A model generated the notes under the pieces. The model made no database searches. It was not told the DNA's origin and saw only the letters and a list, made by a program, of their open reading frames with translations. A stretch of DNA of 64,000 bases from positions 1,240,001 to 1,304,000 of the forward strand of contig JACAAK010000008.1 of assembly GCA_025093985.1 (NCBI GenBank). The letters are read 5' to 3'. Positions 11,171 to 24,842 of the stretch are shown here, piece by piece. This DNA comes from Calvatia gigantea. Its lineage: Eukaryota; Basidiomycota; Agaricomycetes; Agaricales; Lycoperdaceae. Position 1 is the stretch's first letter. Each line of letters starts with the position of its first letter. The position numbers and the translations under genes are program-made.

Positions 11171-11553
11171 GGATGTGGTCGAAATATCTTGCCAAACTGC
11201 GGCGAGTAAGTTGCTGTTGAAGCAGCCAACATGATTGACGCCTCCGAATGAGGCGAATGTCATCAGATCCGATATTGGTGGACCTACCCTTTGAGAGATA
11301 TGTCCATAAATTCCCCACGGTTATATCTAAGTTCATTCGTATGTTTATCGACCTGGTAAGAGTGGCAGTCGGCGGGGGGATAATCAAGGGGTTCAATATT
11401 CAAACTCAAGTATTTGAGCATTGGATATTAAATACGTTCTTCAATGTTCATCGAAAACGTTGCACGCTTGAAGAAGTCACATGACTGTCACGGATATGAT
11501 ATCTCAATTTTCCCTTCTCCACTATTTCCTCGCCCTCAAAACTTATATCCGTG
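11171..11553. promoter_or_regulatory. divergent intergenic region between F-box gene and DIM1
   Basis: 383 bases separating two head-to-head starts; it must hold both promoters. No strong TATA box or other named motif stands out. Confidence 0.4.
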
Positions 11554-13053
<1,500 letters not shown>

Positions 13054-13348
13054 CATCCTGTTTGACTAAATCCGCGATACCGCAAATTCCGCAACCCCGA
13101 AGCGAGTCAAACTGGTGCTTGTGGTAAAACAATTGGGCTGGTCTGACCTCGCCTCTATGTATAGATTGTACATTAGCCAATAAGTGTACTAGATTGTGTC
13201 GCTTCAATTCTCCCGTTCGCCGTAAAAGGCCCACTCCTATCATCTCAGTCTCCCAGTGCTTAGCCTGTCGGTTTCACTTGGGGGAAAACTTGAGCAAACC
13301 CTACTCTGCAGCCAGAGAAAATATACATACTTCAAGATAGTGGAACTG

Positions 13349-14430
13349 TCAGAGGCCCGATTCCGTGACTTGAGCGTACAAAATCCCTATCTTTTCCCAG
13401 GTCCGACCTGGAACACCCAACAGACGAGTGAAGAATTCGTCAAGCCAACTGAAAAACACTTGCTTGTCTTCTTCTGAGAGATTAGCCCAGTCTATATCAT
13501 CCCGCCCACCCTCTACTTCAGACTTCGCGATCCGAAGCGGAGTTTGTGGCGCAAGGGATTTCCGATGGGGTGGCGCACGAGTCGGCAACGAGGGCGTCAA
13601 GAAGGATGGTGCAGGTGATGCCGTAGGCTTGGAAGCCAGGTTTGCAGGTGGCGGTGGCGTCGATTGGATATTCGTCCTGGATGGCGGAGGAAGTGGTGAA
13701 CGTGACGGCGGTGGCGGAGGCGGAGTGGGGGTAGGTGCAATTGGGGGCGAGGGATGTGCATTTGAACTAAATGGTGCAGGGGAACCGGATCCGCCACGAC
13801 TCGGTAGCGGTGGTGGCGATAACGCACTCGATCTTCGAGGAAGTTGGGGTGGTGGTCCTGCTGAATTACCTCGAGCGGGCAAAGGCGGGGCAGGTGGGGC
13901 CCCACTGCTAGAAGCCCGACTGGGCACCGCAGGGCTAGCGGATCCAGATGCTACAGACGACCCAGTGCGACTCGGTGGTGGTGGCAGGGCCGCAAACGCT
14001 CTTGGTTTGTTCTCTGGATTGACTGTGGGTGGAGGCGGAGGGGGCGGTACACCACTGTACGGATCCCAGGTTGTCTTCTTCATTGGTACACTAACATTCA
14101 TTGTTATTACTATTTCCGACGTATCCAAGGTGTCATTTGGGTTGTAATAACACACCTGGTATTGCGATCTCGGACACCCTGGAGCTTCTCAACCCCGGTG
14201 TTGGTCACCTTTGAGGCTTTGGCCTTGAGTTCTGCAACTAACAGATCCAATGAACCATTAGAGCCAACCGTGAAACAAATATGTTGTGAACTTGCAGGAT
14301 GGCATGGAGGCAAACCTGGGCGCTTTACCGGAGGAGATACGATAGTATGGAGTATGGAGAACGGAAGCAACGATTTAAATATCCAGAACATGTGAGAGGT
14401 TACGTAACGTATAATGAATTCAATCGTCAT
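13349..14430 (-). CDS. proline-rich protein, probably actin/endocytosis-related (N-terminus uncertain)
   Basis: Main exon 13349..14090, intron 14091..14155, upstream exon from 14156 to about 14271 or beyond. Splicing joins LQGVRDRNTS to VPMKKTTWDPYSG, a sensible junction. The body is dominated by Pro-rich tracts (PPPPPPP, LPPPPSRT, PPLPSRGG) of the kind bound by SH3/WW domains or profilin. The C-terminus carries a compact conserved-looking module, DIDWANLSEEDKQVFFSWLD. A 239-codon open frame on the other strand is a compositional shadow. The start is unresolved: an ATG exists at 14430, but an intron with acceptor TTGCAG before ELKAKASKV is possible. Role inferred from composition only. Confidence 0.55.
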
Positions 14431-14809
14431 AATTTTATGTCGTCAGACCAGGCAACCCAATTTCAAGCACGGGGATCGTAAAGGTGAGGAGAATGAACTT
14501 AATCACGACGGTCTTTTCAAAGCACCCCATCAGCTTCACCCATGTGGATTTAGACAAGTACCTGATTTCGCAATGTTTTCAGGATTCGCAGCGGTCGACC
14601 CTTCCGGCCCTCGTGGAACAAAAATCAACAAACGTACCGATTATAAGCCACGCATGGCTTTAGAAGTAAAGATTTAGTCACATTATAACGTAGGGAAAGG
14701 TTCAAAAACAGACGAAGCGAAGAGCATATGGACACAAAGTATCACAAACCGCTGGAAAATGCCCAGGGGCGTCACCATACCAATGTATAAACACGGACTC
14801 AAGACCGTT

Positions 14810-15254
14810 TCACCGTGCGGTGCGTTTACACTGCGCGAAAGAGTTTTGGAACAAGTTTTCAACCTTTCTGTCCTCAACAATAACCTGGTAGCAATGTATC
14901 ATGTGAGTTATATGCATTACGTCTGATCGCTGTGGGGGCCACTTGGGCAAGATACCACATACGGGCTAGACCCACCTCTGGACAATCGCAGTCTTTCACA
15001 GAGCCATGCACGTGGTGTTTACTCGTCTTACACACCGCGAGGCCACAGTCGGTCATTTTACCAGTCTGATACCGCGAGTGAAAGTGCTGCGGAAGGCAAG
15101 ACGTTGAACGCCCGGCAAGGAGTGGACCTAAGGGTATTGGAGACGTACACCGCAACCTCGATAATAGTCACCGACCCTATGGTGTTGGAACCGTCAAAGT
15201 CAATGACCATGACGACCAGGAAACACATGATACTTACACCTCGTATTTACACAT
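14810..15254 (-). CDS. small Cys/His-rich protein, copy 2 (76 aa)
   Basis: Four exons on the minus strand: 15238..15254, 15149..15176, 14976..15086, 14810..14884, with the same intron positions and phases as the gene at 8214..8661. The protein starts MCKYEVVGDYYRGCGHF and has MTDC, VCK, HVH, DCDCPE and EDRKVENLFQ in order. Conserved ligands: C2, C14, H16, C29, C34, H40, H42, C48, C50, C71. The region between the last His pair and the CxCP motif is one residue longer than in copy 1. Introns share almost no sequence apart from splice sites, so the duplication is old while the protein is kept. Intracellular metal-binding role is inference; function unknown. Confidence 0.75.
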
Positions 15255-17886
15255 GGTGAATAACGTGAAAGTGGTCTTGAGTGAGAACAGAGCGACGCCA
15301 AGACCGAGGAGAAAAGGAACTCGCAGTGAGGAGGAAAGCTAGTCTGGTGGTTGTCCTGTTTCACCTTTATATGCATGTCCTCGGCATGAATTGGCGGGCC
15401 TGGAATAACTGTGAAGGATACAGGGTTGTCCGCTAATATGTAGTAATTTCCCCATCTCGACAAAGGAAAGTGCTGTCTGTCTATAGACAAACAAATAGAA
15501 TGGCGGACGTTAACAAGGGGTGGATTCCGTTAAACGGTTTGGTCCGGATGGCCAAATTATCTGGGATGGGGGTCAGTTCTTTTAGCGCGGGTTACGAGTC
15601 GAGCCAGATCCATTCATCTTGGCATTTGTGCAATCCCTTCCGTTTGCGTGTTTACCTAACTCGTGTCAAGAGCTCCGATTATGAGATGGATTTTTGGTTG
15701 CTTCCGGAGCCCGCGTCATTAGCCACGTGGGGCTTAGCTCGAGCCGGTGATTGCTCTTTGAAGCTTCAATTAGACGTGGACCCCCTCGGTTTGGATTCGC
15801 CTCACCATAACCGTTCCGATTGCTCTTTAAACATACTGTACTTCCAGAGATTCTCGACGTGAGGTAGGGGATTAGCCTTTTGTTCTCTGCTGTTACTGCG
15901 CGGAGTTCCGTTTCGGATCAATGCTTAAAAAAAGGGCTACCCATTGGCGGCAAACCTTGATTCAATACCTGTGGCATGAGTTTGACTCCTGGTAGTTGAG
16001 GTGTCCAACGTCCCGCATCCACTCCTCAAATGATTCAAATTATACCCCAAGTCTTGGAACATAGGCATGATATTACAATCTATGAATGCAGATTCCACCA
16101 GCGACGGGCATGATATCCACTAAAGGAGCTATTTACATATACACTCCCAACATGTTCCGAGTATTAAGTGTAATTCATTGGAAGGCCGATGAAAGAAAGG
16201 TAAGTCAAAGCGCCCATTGAAACCACAATCACGCATCATGTCATGGAAAATTGGGTGTTGCACAGACACACTGAGGGCCCTTTGTTGGTCAGAGAGCCAT
16301 TGCTACCCTACCTTGTCCCCCCTGGAAAGCCAGCGTCATCCCAGGTCCGACGGAACAATTACTGCTGTTTCGTGACACACTTCGAGGGAGAAGCGGTGTG
16401 GGGCTTGCCTGAATCTCCGTATCTAGCTGAAAACAGAAGGCAGTTAACCGCTCTTGGCTTATCAGCAGTATCCACTATCATCAGTTCTAATCAGCTACAC
16501 AAGGGCGTATTTTTTTTCGTCTATTATTAGGCTTAATTTTTGGGAGTCAGGTTTATATCGTCCTTCATGTATCAGTTTCATCTTTTGGATTTGCTGTGAC
16601 CGAAGGGGGGTATTGCAACGTTTCGGCCATAGAGTTCCTTTTGCTCCCTTGTCAAGGGCTAGTGACGGACTCGCCCGCGTCCACCTAGGTTTGTACAGTC
16701 GTCCCTGATTAATGCTCTTACAGCATGTGTACAGCCACTTACCTCTCCAGGTTCGAGGATGAACATTAAGGGAGAGGTTTGACTTTTGTATTGAACCGAA
16801 GAGAATTTTGCTTTGTCTGAAAGCGTCGATGTACGACATGAAACCAAGTATGTTGCCGTTTTTTGACACATGACAATATCAAACTTCTTTTCTTTTCAGC
16901 ACCTCAAACCCCTTATAAGGCGGCTTTGTAAGTGCCTGATATACGCTTACACCTCGTGTGGAAGGGAGGCGTTGGATATCCGGTAAGATTTAATGCAACG
17001 CCGGTACGCAGTTCGACCTCGGCCATTTCCAAAACCTTGTTTTTCCATCCCTCCGCAGGCCTCCGAATATTTGCACCGAGATGGCGGCCCCCTTCACTGT
17101 ATGCCATTAGGCCAGGTTCAAAATACTTCTTCAAGAGGGTTAGATGGTCAGCGGGATGCCGCTGATAACCCTACCGCGGACAATTTCTGGATGTTCTCGT
17201 AACCTCTTTGCAGATATTCGCGGTTGTTTTCGCCGGCCCGCAAGGGTTATGAACAAAGTCCACAGTAATGCCGAATTATCAGGTCGGGGGATAGTGACGT
17301 GTCCTGGCCCATTTTTTGCACCGGGCGGACTTCATGTACCGTACCAATCGGCCAAATCCCTTTCCTAAGGCCAGCTTTCATAGGACCAGCATCAATTCCT
17401 GATGGAATTATCCTTTACCATTCCAATTTAACCAGGTAGTGGGAAGTATTGACCGACAATGGGCGCTGTTGCGAGGTTTCAGTGAATGAATTAATAAATA
17501 AAGACAAGTGGAAAAAGCTCCGAGTCCATGACTCCCTTGAAAAGACAAAAAGATACACCATTATTCATATTGCATTGTATCAGCGCCATAAATGACAAAG
17601 ATTTTGAAGTTCTAAAAATACGTCGACTGGGCTTTGAGGCTGTCACGTGAAAATGAGGACAAATAACAAAATCGGGCTTGCTTGGATGTTGTGAAAGGAA
17701 GTTGAACGGCCGATCCTCGTCGACAATTGTCCACAACTTGGCTTGTATTGACCTCCTCGTGCCGCACGTTCGTCGTGACGTTCTTGGCCATGTAACAATT
17801 CTTTGATTTGTTTGTTCCGATTAGCCCGATGGCTGCCACCTGTAAGATGTCCAGGAACAGCCTCAATCACTCAGTTTCTTACCACC
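15255..17886. other. 2.6 kb gene-poor stretch
   Basis: I see no convincing gene. Open frames up to 130 codons (15470..15862 plus, 16495..16869 minus) show no motif, no codon bias and no paralogue in the window. The last part is the upstream region of the F-box gene at 17887. Confidence 0.45.
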
Positions 17887-19329
17887 ATGATGCCCGCCTT
17901 TGAACATAGACTAAACACAAATTACGTCCCCACTCCGGGGGAAGCCACCGATATCAAGAATGTCCTCAAAAGTTCGGAGGAGCGGCTTCGTGGACTCTCG
18001 CTCCAAATTGTCCGGTCACAAGACCGCTGCAATCAACTCTCTCTCGAAAAGGAGCGCTTGAGAGCAGGGATAAATAACTACAGAAGCGTGGTTGCTCCTG
18101 TTCGCCGGTTGATTCCTGAGATCCTTCAGGAAATATTTTGTCATTGCCTCCCTATTTCTTGTAACGCCGTCATGAAGAGTAACGAAGCCCCGCTCTTGCT
18201 AGGTCGAGTTTGCAGTCAGTGGAGGCAGGTTGCTTATTCCACCCCACGACTCTGGACCTCCATCCACATCGTCATCCCTTCTTCCGAACCCTATGTCCCC
18301 GATAAGCTAACTGATGATTCCAAATTGCTCTTAGCCATCTCATCCTGGCTATCCCGATCCGGGGCACTCCCACTATCCATCTCCTTCCGGTCCTACATAT
18401 ATTCCTCAGACCCCTCTCTCGCAACTAATCCCCGAGTACGACCCTTCCTTGAACTCCTTACATCCTTCACCCATCGTTGGAAATTTGTTTCTTTCACAAT
18501 TGAACACTATGATTGGTCGGAGCTCTTCAGCCGATACAGTGCCAATGAGATGCCACTGCTGGAGAAGATCCATCTTGACGGTGTTCAAATTCCTATAGCT
18601 ATCCCCGGGGTACCACATCCACCAGGTTTCGCCGCCGCCACCAGGGAAAATGGCATCCTACGCGCACCTCGATTACGTTGGGTATCCCTATCTCTGTACG
18701 GGGAGAAGATTCTCCAACTGCCCATCAGATGGAACGAGCTCCTTGGGCTTGACCTGTCCTTGTCGACTGGCCCCCTCTCGCTGCAGGCCACGTTGAATAC
18801 ACTTGGACTATGTCCTAAACTTCTCAGTTGTTCCATCTATCTGTCAGACTGGAATAGCACCACCATCGATGACGAATTGAATCCACCACCAAAAGTCGTG
18901 TTACCCAAATTGGAGGCATTGACACTAATCGACGATACAAATATGCCTGCATTGTTCGGGAGGCTGGTAACCCCAGAGCTTCGCCACCTCGCACTTCGCC
19001 CCAGTATAATGGGCGCTTACAACAACAAGCCCTTCCTGAAGGGTCTGGACACATTCTTACATGGTCTTATTCATCCCCTCCAAGAATTAGACCTCGAGGG
19101 TAATTCTTTGGAGGAAGATTCCTTGGTGAGAATTTTGGAGATGGTACCAGGGTTGACGAGATTGTCGATAACAAATTACGGAAGGGTCGAGGCGTCTACC
19201 GAAGATTGGCTACCTTCCGTGCCCAGGGCAATTCCGACAGGCCCTTCCCTCACAGACAGTACGCTGAGAAGGTTTGTTCCGGAGATCCTTAACACCGGTG
19301 TCCAACCGGCCCACCCGTCTCTTTCCATC

Positions 19330-19360
<31 letters not shown>

Positions 19361-19812
19361 CGAGCAATGGAGGACCAGAACTGGAAGTGGATGGCTCAAC
19401 TCCCGACGAAGCATGCGAGCGGTTGCTCGCTCATTCCTCCATCCCCGATAAGAAGCTCATTAACCAACGCCTTGTCCCAAACCTCAGAATCCTTCACTGT
19501 TCAAGAGCCATGTTTACAGAGTCTGTTTTCCTCGGATTCCTCTGTGCCCGTTCCTTGAGACATAGTCAGCTGGGTGTAGCTCACTTACGGGGAGTCAGCG
19601 TTTCGTTTATGCCGGGTAGGAGGAGATCCGAAGACTTCGTAAATCGGGTATTGGAATTATGCAAAACGACAGGAATGGGCGTACATCTCACCTATCCCAA
19701 ACCTCTTACTCTTGGGCGCCCACAAGGTCGCGACCCTTATTCTTCTCCGTATCGAGGTATCGACACGGCGGAGGACTTTTATTATCCACCTGTACACCTT
19801 GGTTTTTGGTAG
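17887..19812 (+). CDS. F-box domain protein with leucine-rich region
   Basis: Single exon, 641 residues. The start at 17887 (tandem ATGs) matches its paralogues; upstream in-frame codons look non-coding. Coiled coil about residues 20-65, F-box starting VAPVRRLIPEILQEIF (about 70-120) with CSQWRQVAYSTPRLW, then a leucine-rich substrate-binding region (LQELDLEGNSLEE, LTRLSITN). A run of ten aspartates coded by (GAT)10 interrupts the C-terminal third. Closest relative in the window is the minus-strand gene at 9326; the next gene downstream is a more diverged paralogue in the same direction. Presumed SCF substrate receptor; substrate unknown. Confidence 0.85.
19330..19359 (+). repeat. (GAT)10 trinucleotide repeat coding poly-Asp
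   Basis: Ten in-frame GAT codons within the F-box gene; length variation would keep the frame. Confidence 0.95.
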
Positions 19813-20036
19813 TGCACAGTAATAAGGCAAACATGAACATATATGTACTTATTTCAGGTTTTTGATGCCGAGTTGTGTGAACGACATCACATCGGGTTTA
19901 GTTTGTAGGGACGACTGAAGCGCCCGCTCGATCACTTGTTAATCAATGATTGGGCGGCTGACATCGGCGCTCAGGCTGTTAGCACCCGTCATGAATCTGT
20001 GATGGGACCTCCAGTTACCACCGCACCGTCACCGTG

Positions 20037-21967
20037 ATGAATCAAGCCCCGACTTCTCCTTCCCTCGCCCGTAATGGCCTGGACGACACCGAGCTTGTTA
20101 AGAACGCTCTCAAACGGCTCGATGCTCGCTGCCGAACTTTGGATGAAAGAGTGGAGGTCCTTCAGGACAGACTCACAAAGCGTGAGCGGCAGAAGAAGTT
20201 ATTGAGCAGGCACATCGGTATCCGAAACTCCATTCTTGCTCCTATCAACCGACTTTCTCTCCCAGTTCTTCGGAAAATCTTTCAACATTGCCTCCCCCCT
20301 CACTGCAATCCCGCAATGTGCAATAAGGATGCACCCATTTTGCTTGGTCAAGTCTGCCATCGTTGGCGGCAGGTTGCACTCACCACACCAGAACTGTGGA
20401 CCGGGATTCACGTTTCTCTGACAAGTACAAGTTGGAGTCGCTCAGGTTCTAACCCTGTACCTCGCAAATCAGAAGCCCTTCGACTTGAGGCGATTTCATC
20501 GTGGCTCTCCCGATCCGGGGAGCTACCATTGTCGATATCGATTGGGACAAGCGGGGCCAGTCCGCGTGCCAATTATGAGAAAATAATCCCAACCTATCTT
20601 GAACGCCTATCCCAGTTTTCGCGACGTTGGCGACTTGCCTTCTTCTATCTTCCTTACCTTGACATCATCAACAACTTCTTTCTCCGTTATAAAGCAGAGG
20701 ATCTTCCCCTGTTGGAGAAACTTGCATATCGATGGCGCGAGATGTAATACCGGAAAGCTGACAAGTGCTCGAGCGTTGGGGGCACTTGCCAGGGAAGATA
20801 GTTTTCTGCGTTGCCCCGAGTTGCGGTGGATATCATTGCCACTACTTGGGGAACTCCTCCTTGAAGCGCCTGTCCAATGGTCACGGATTACAGTACTTAA
20901 TCTTAACGGTGCATGCGGTTGTCCGCTTTTCCAAATCATGGGAACAATCGCCTCCTGTCCAAATCTTCAAAGCCTCAGTATTTGTTTCGACCTCTCCTCT
21001 CCTGACGCAGATCTATCTCTGGAGCAAACTGTGACACTGCCGCATCTCAGCAGCCTGTGTGTAATTGAACGTTTTCCATCATCAGACTCCCCACGGTTCT
21101 TCAATCACCTTCGTGCCCCAAACATCCAATACCTTGCATACGAACGTTACAGCCGTACGCCCAGGCTATACGATTCTGCCACTCGAGTATCCCTTTCGCC
21201 TCAACTCCTTACGGCATTAAAGTTGTTCGTAAGCAGAGTTCAATGCTCTATCGAAGAGCTCGCTTTAAGCTACGACTGGCTTTTGGAAGAAGACTTATAC
21301 CAATTCCTAGCCATTCTGCCAGACTTGAAGCGGCTACAACTTCAGGGAACTGGGAAACCAACCAACACTCCAAGCTGGATCCAACCGCCGGACTTGCTTC
21401 TCTTTGATGATTTTTTGATGACGAGCTTGCTCATTATCCCTGATAAGCGAGAAATTGTTACGATCGTCACCAAGGATGTCAATGTACTTGAGCTCGATCG
21501 GAATCAAGAATCCCCTGACAATGCAGGTGACACTGGCTTGGCCATCAGCAGTGAAACCCGCAGACCTCTTCGGAACCACGCAAAAATTCGAGGACGCTGG
21601 TGAAATATGGCAAGAGACCTCCAACTTCTTCAGCCCGAGGTTGGAGGTTTTTCAATGCACGGGAGCGATGTTCTCTGCGGAGAGCCTCCTCAAATTCCTT
21701 CAGTCGCGGGCCTTTTCTTCGAAGAGGTTCGGGATATCGCGGCTCCGCACGGTGGATGTTTCTTTTGCTCTTTGGAACGCGGAGGCGGCGTCGGATGCGT
21801 TGGACCAGATAAAGGCATTGGCAGAGGAAGTAGGGATGTCTGTGTTCCTTCACTTCCCCGCCTCGACACCAGTGGATGTGCCTGTACTTGGGCCTTCTGC
21901 ACATGATGGCATTTTTGCTATGGGTTTTGCGATGGAGGACTTCTGGTCTTTTAGAGCAACGTTTTAA
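20037..21967 (+). pseudogene. F-box domain protein with two apparent +1 frameshifts
   Basis: Third F-box paralogue, same orientation as its neighbour 224 bases upstream. F-box begins LAPINRLSLPVLRKIFQHCLP and continues with CHRWRQVALTTPELW; leucine-rich repeats follow (LKRLQLQGTG). One extra base near 20724 breaks the frame after LPLLEKL (the continuation HIDGARCNTGK is in the next frame) and a second near 21566-21570 breaks it before QKFEDAGEIW. Removing both gives 642 residues, almost identical in length to the intact neighbour (641). A truncated copy at about 33386..33960 is in frame at the second site, confirming that the base is extra here. Either decayed or mis-sequenced. Confidence 0.75.
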
Positions 21968-22911
21968 ATTTTGTCCTTCAAGGATCAATTTGACTGTCTA
22001 CAACAGGTCCCTGGAACACACTTACTTGTAATATACATACTTACCTGACCCCTAAATTGATTGTTTTTGGGGGATCCGGGGTTCGGGCTCTGCTTCGGTT
22101 CATGCCCGTCATAACTCAGTACTCAGTACTCAGTTCTTAGGCCTCCCCTTTTCCTTCACCGCCGCCTCATAACTCCGTATTCAAGACGAATTTTTACAAA
22201 CATATTGACTGTGATTTACCTGACTCTGAATCTTTGGTATTACGACGATTCTCAACACTTCACCATCGAAACGGAAATCGGTACCTGCGAATGTTCAGCT
22301 GCCCAAGTTGTCAGCCAGGACAACGCAGGTGTTCCCCAGCTCCCAGGATCGTGTTGTGCGCATGCTAGTAGAGCGCTAGATTGACTTGACTCAATACGGT
22401 GGTCCTCATTCCAATCAAGCGGGACCTGGCAAGGTCAAGCTACGGGAGAATGGCCAGATGTCAAAGAAGAATAAAGAGTTCGAAGTTTCAGTATAACCGA
22501 GGGATCTGGCAGTGAGTAACACCTCGTATCTTCTGGTTCTTCATGAGCTGATGCAGGTTTGCCAAGGAGAAACACGTCGCAGAAGCCATGTCGACACTTT
22601 CGTCCAAGGCGAGAGGCAAGGGCGACTGATAGAGACGGGGGAAGACTTGGATGATAAGTGTCTGGTGCGTGAGGAACACTGTCACGCCTCTTCCACCAAA
22701 CGATGACAAAGCGCCAAATGAGTTCTTCAATGTTTTCGAACTGGCAGGGTTATCGACTTTTACACATATAATTAAAGCAGATCAGATTGTCTGATACAAC
22801 AAACGAACAAGGCATCGGTGCGAGAGATATAGACGGGGACGGGGCGCGCAGGGATAGAGAAGGGTGTACAGAACGCCTTACTTTGAATTCTGCACAAGAG
22901 CATGCCCCGAA
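21968..22911. other. start of block A flank, no gene; short repeat-like element
   Basis: Between the F-box stop and the kinase 3' end. About 22355..22730 is shared with block B (about 33985..34340 and 35220 onward). Near 22065-22140 a box-B-like GGGGTTCGGGCTC is followed by tandem ACTCAGT units, resembling an arrangement near 38780-38840. No ORF is supportable. Confidence 0.45.
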
Positions 22912-24512
22912 TCAATCTGAAGATATGATATCCATTAACTCCTCCCCTGAGGACAGAACGATGGCGACGAAGCTCACAGAAAGCAGTATATCTTCCACGC
23001 GTGCATAATACACATGGTTTCCGGATTTCGCCCTCATGTTCCGCCAAAAAGAGGAGCCAGTCTCAATTTCTGTCGTTGTCTTTGGCCGATCATCCTGAAG
23101 TCCAATATCTTTAAGAGACTCTCGAATCGTCTTGCAGCTTGGTCGACATTGAGGCACATAACTCCAGCACCTCACCAGCAAGTCCCATATCTGGTCATCA
23201 ATCTCCCCAGAGCCCCAAGTATTCCTCCCCTCTTCCTCGTCTGGTAGATGTGGTATTTCTTTCCTTCTCATGACCGAAAAAAATTGTCTATCCTTGTACT
23301 GGTAGAATGGCATCTTGTCTGTCAGGGTCTTGGCAATCACTGGTTTATGAATGGGACGGGACCAAACGTGAAAATCATACCTGATAGCATAGGCAGGCGA
23401 AGGACCAGATATCACACCACTTCCTGATTTTGCCATCTCCAATCAGTAGTTCGGGTGCCATGAAGCGAGTGGTTCCTCCGTCTGATGTCAACGTAGTCGT
23501 TGCCATGATCGACGATAACCCGAAGTCAGTGATCAACGCCCGTTCATCATCAGAGACAAGAATATTTTGCTGTGAAGGGAGTTTGTGAGATGTTTGTGGA
23601 GGAGGAAGGATATATATCCGCTTTGAGGTCTCCGTGGACTATCTGTAAGTCATGCAAATATAGGAGTCCATCGACAATGTCAGAGATCTAGGAAAAGGGT
23701 GAGAAGTTGTCGTGATAACTTTGGACAGCCCGCTCACAAAGAGTATCCAGGGCTTCTGAGGGAACTCGTTCAGGTAATCGCGAAGATTTCCCCTCTCCAT
23801 CCATGGCGAAACGAGACAAATTCTTGGTGATGCTGTATTATATACTCCGTAAAATGGTAGTATGTTCTTATGTGATAAGTGAGCCCATAACGCCAGCTCC
23901 CGTACGTGAGCCTTGGAAAGAGTTCAAATAATACCACGGAAACCCCGACAAAGAGCTTACTCTGAGAAACCTGTTACTTTCCTGGTTACTGTACGCACGA
24001 ACGACCTTGAGACATAATACTTCATCTCCACGCTTTCCCTTCCAAATCTCAGCAAACCCCCCTCTGGCGAGGGGCTCCTGACTATGTTCGATCCCAGTGA
24101 GAGCATAGCACCGCGGAAAGACCTTAGCGGACTTGACAAGCTTGCAAAACAAGGACAGAGCTGGTCTTCGTTCCTCAGATCCAAAAATGTTGGCTTCGCG
24201 AGAGAACTATGATTCATTTCAGCCTGGCACTCGGAGTCGCGTTCTTTGGTACATACTATGTCCAAATAGTCAATGATGGCCTGGGCGTCGCCTCCAGAGA
24301 GGCCGCACACCCGAGCTTGCCAATCTCGGTTCCTAAGTATCCGTAAGATCAGGGAGCGGCAGCGATACTGCAAATTAGAGGAAGAGGCAGAGTATTAGAG
24401 GCCAGCTTAGTTAAACCAACAACTGGAACGCCACTTACACTGGCCGTAGGTGATACTGGAGTAGGATCTGTCGGAGCAGTAGTCGCAGCGCCGTGGTAAG
24501 GCTATTGGGGTG
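22912..24512 (-). pseudogene. TKL-like protein kinase, block A copy (splice donor lost)
   Basis: Paralogue of the kinase at 35616. Same exon order on the minus strand: a leucine-rich N-terminal exon, then YRCRSLILRILRNRDWQ, a Gly-rich loop RGGFAEIWKG with the lysine of LCLKVVR, a catalytic-loop HGDLKA, DFGLSS, MAPELL and a C-lobe ending with RCWSYVPQCRPSCKTI. In block B the exon ending HGDLKA is followed by a GTATAT donor; here one extra A changes it to GATATA, so the intron cannot be spliced normally. The kinase core residues themselves remain. If the extra base is a sequence error the gene would be intact. Belongs to the expanded agaric kinase set; substrate unknown. Confidence 0.6.
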
Positions 24513-24842
24513 CTACGGGCCCAAGAACAAAAATGAAGACAAAAAACCAGTTAGAACCCCCGAGGACCAAGTTTCAGAAAGAAAGCGGTGTTTACCAATT
24601 TGGTTCGGTTCAGCAACCTTGCTCTCCTTGGGCGGTTTAAATTCGTCCCTGGATATGTGTAAAGATACTATTTTTGAAGGGCTGAACACCAAAGAACGAG
24701 TTTTTTACGCAAACACTTTCCGGCTGCTCCGGGTCGGGCAGTACAGCAATATCCTTCGTTGGGGTGACTGTACTCGGGGAAACGCCCTAAAAAAATGAGA
24801 ACCCCGAGGTAGGGAACGTTGGGCGAACGACGCATAAGAGGG

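Noticed and set aside
13428..14147. 239-codon plus-strand open frame rich in Gly
   Set aside because: Exact antisense of the proline-rich gene; a compositional shadow of CCN codons.
15470..15862. 130-codon plus-strand ORF
   Set aside because: No motif, no repeat, no splice context, ordinary random composition in a gene-poor stretch.
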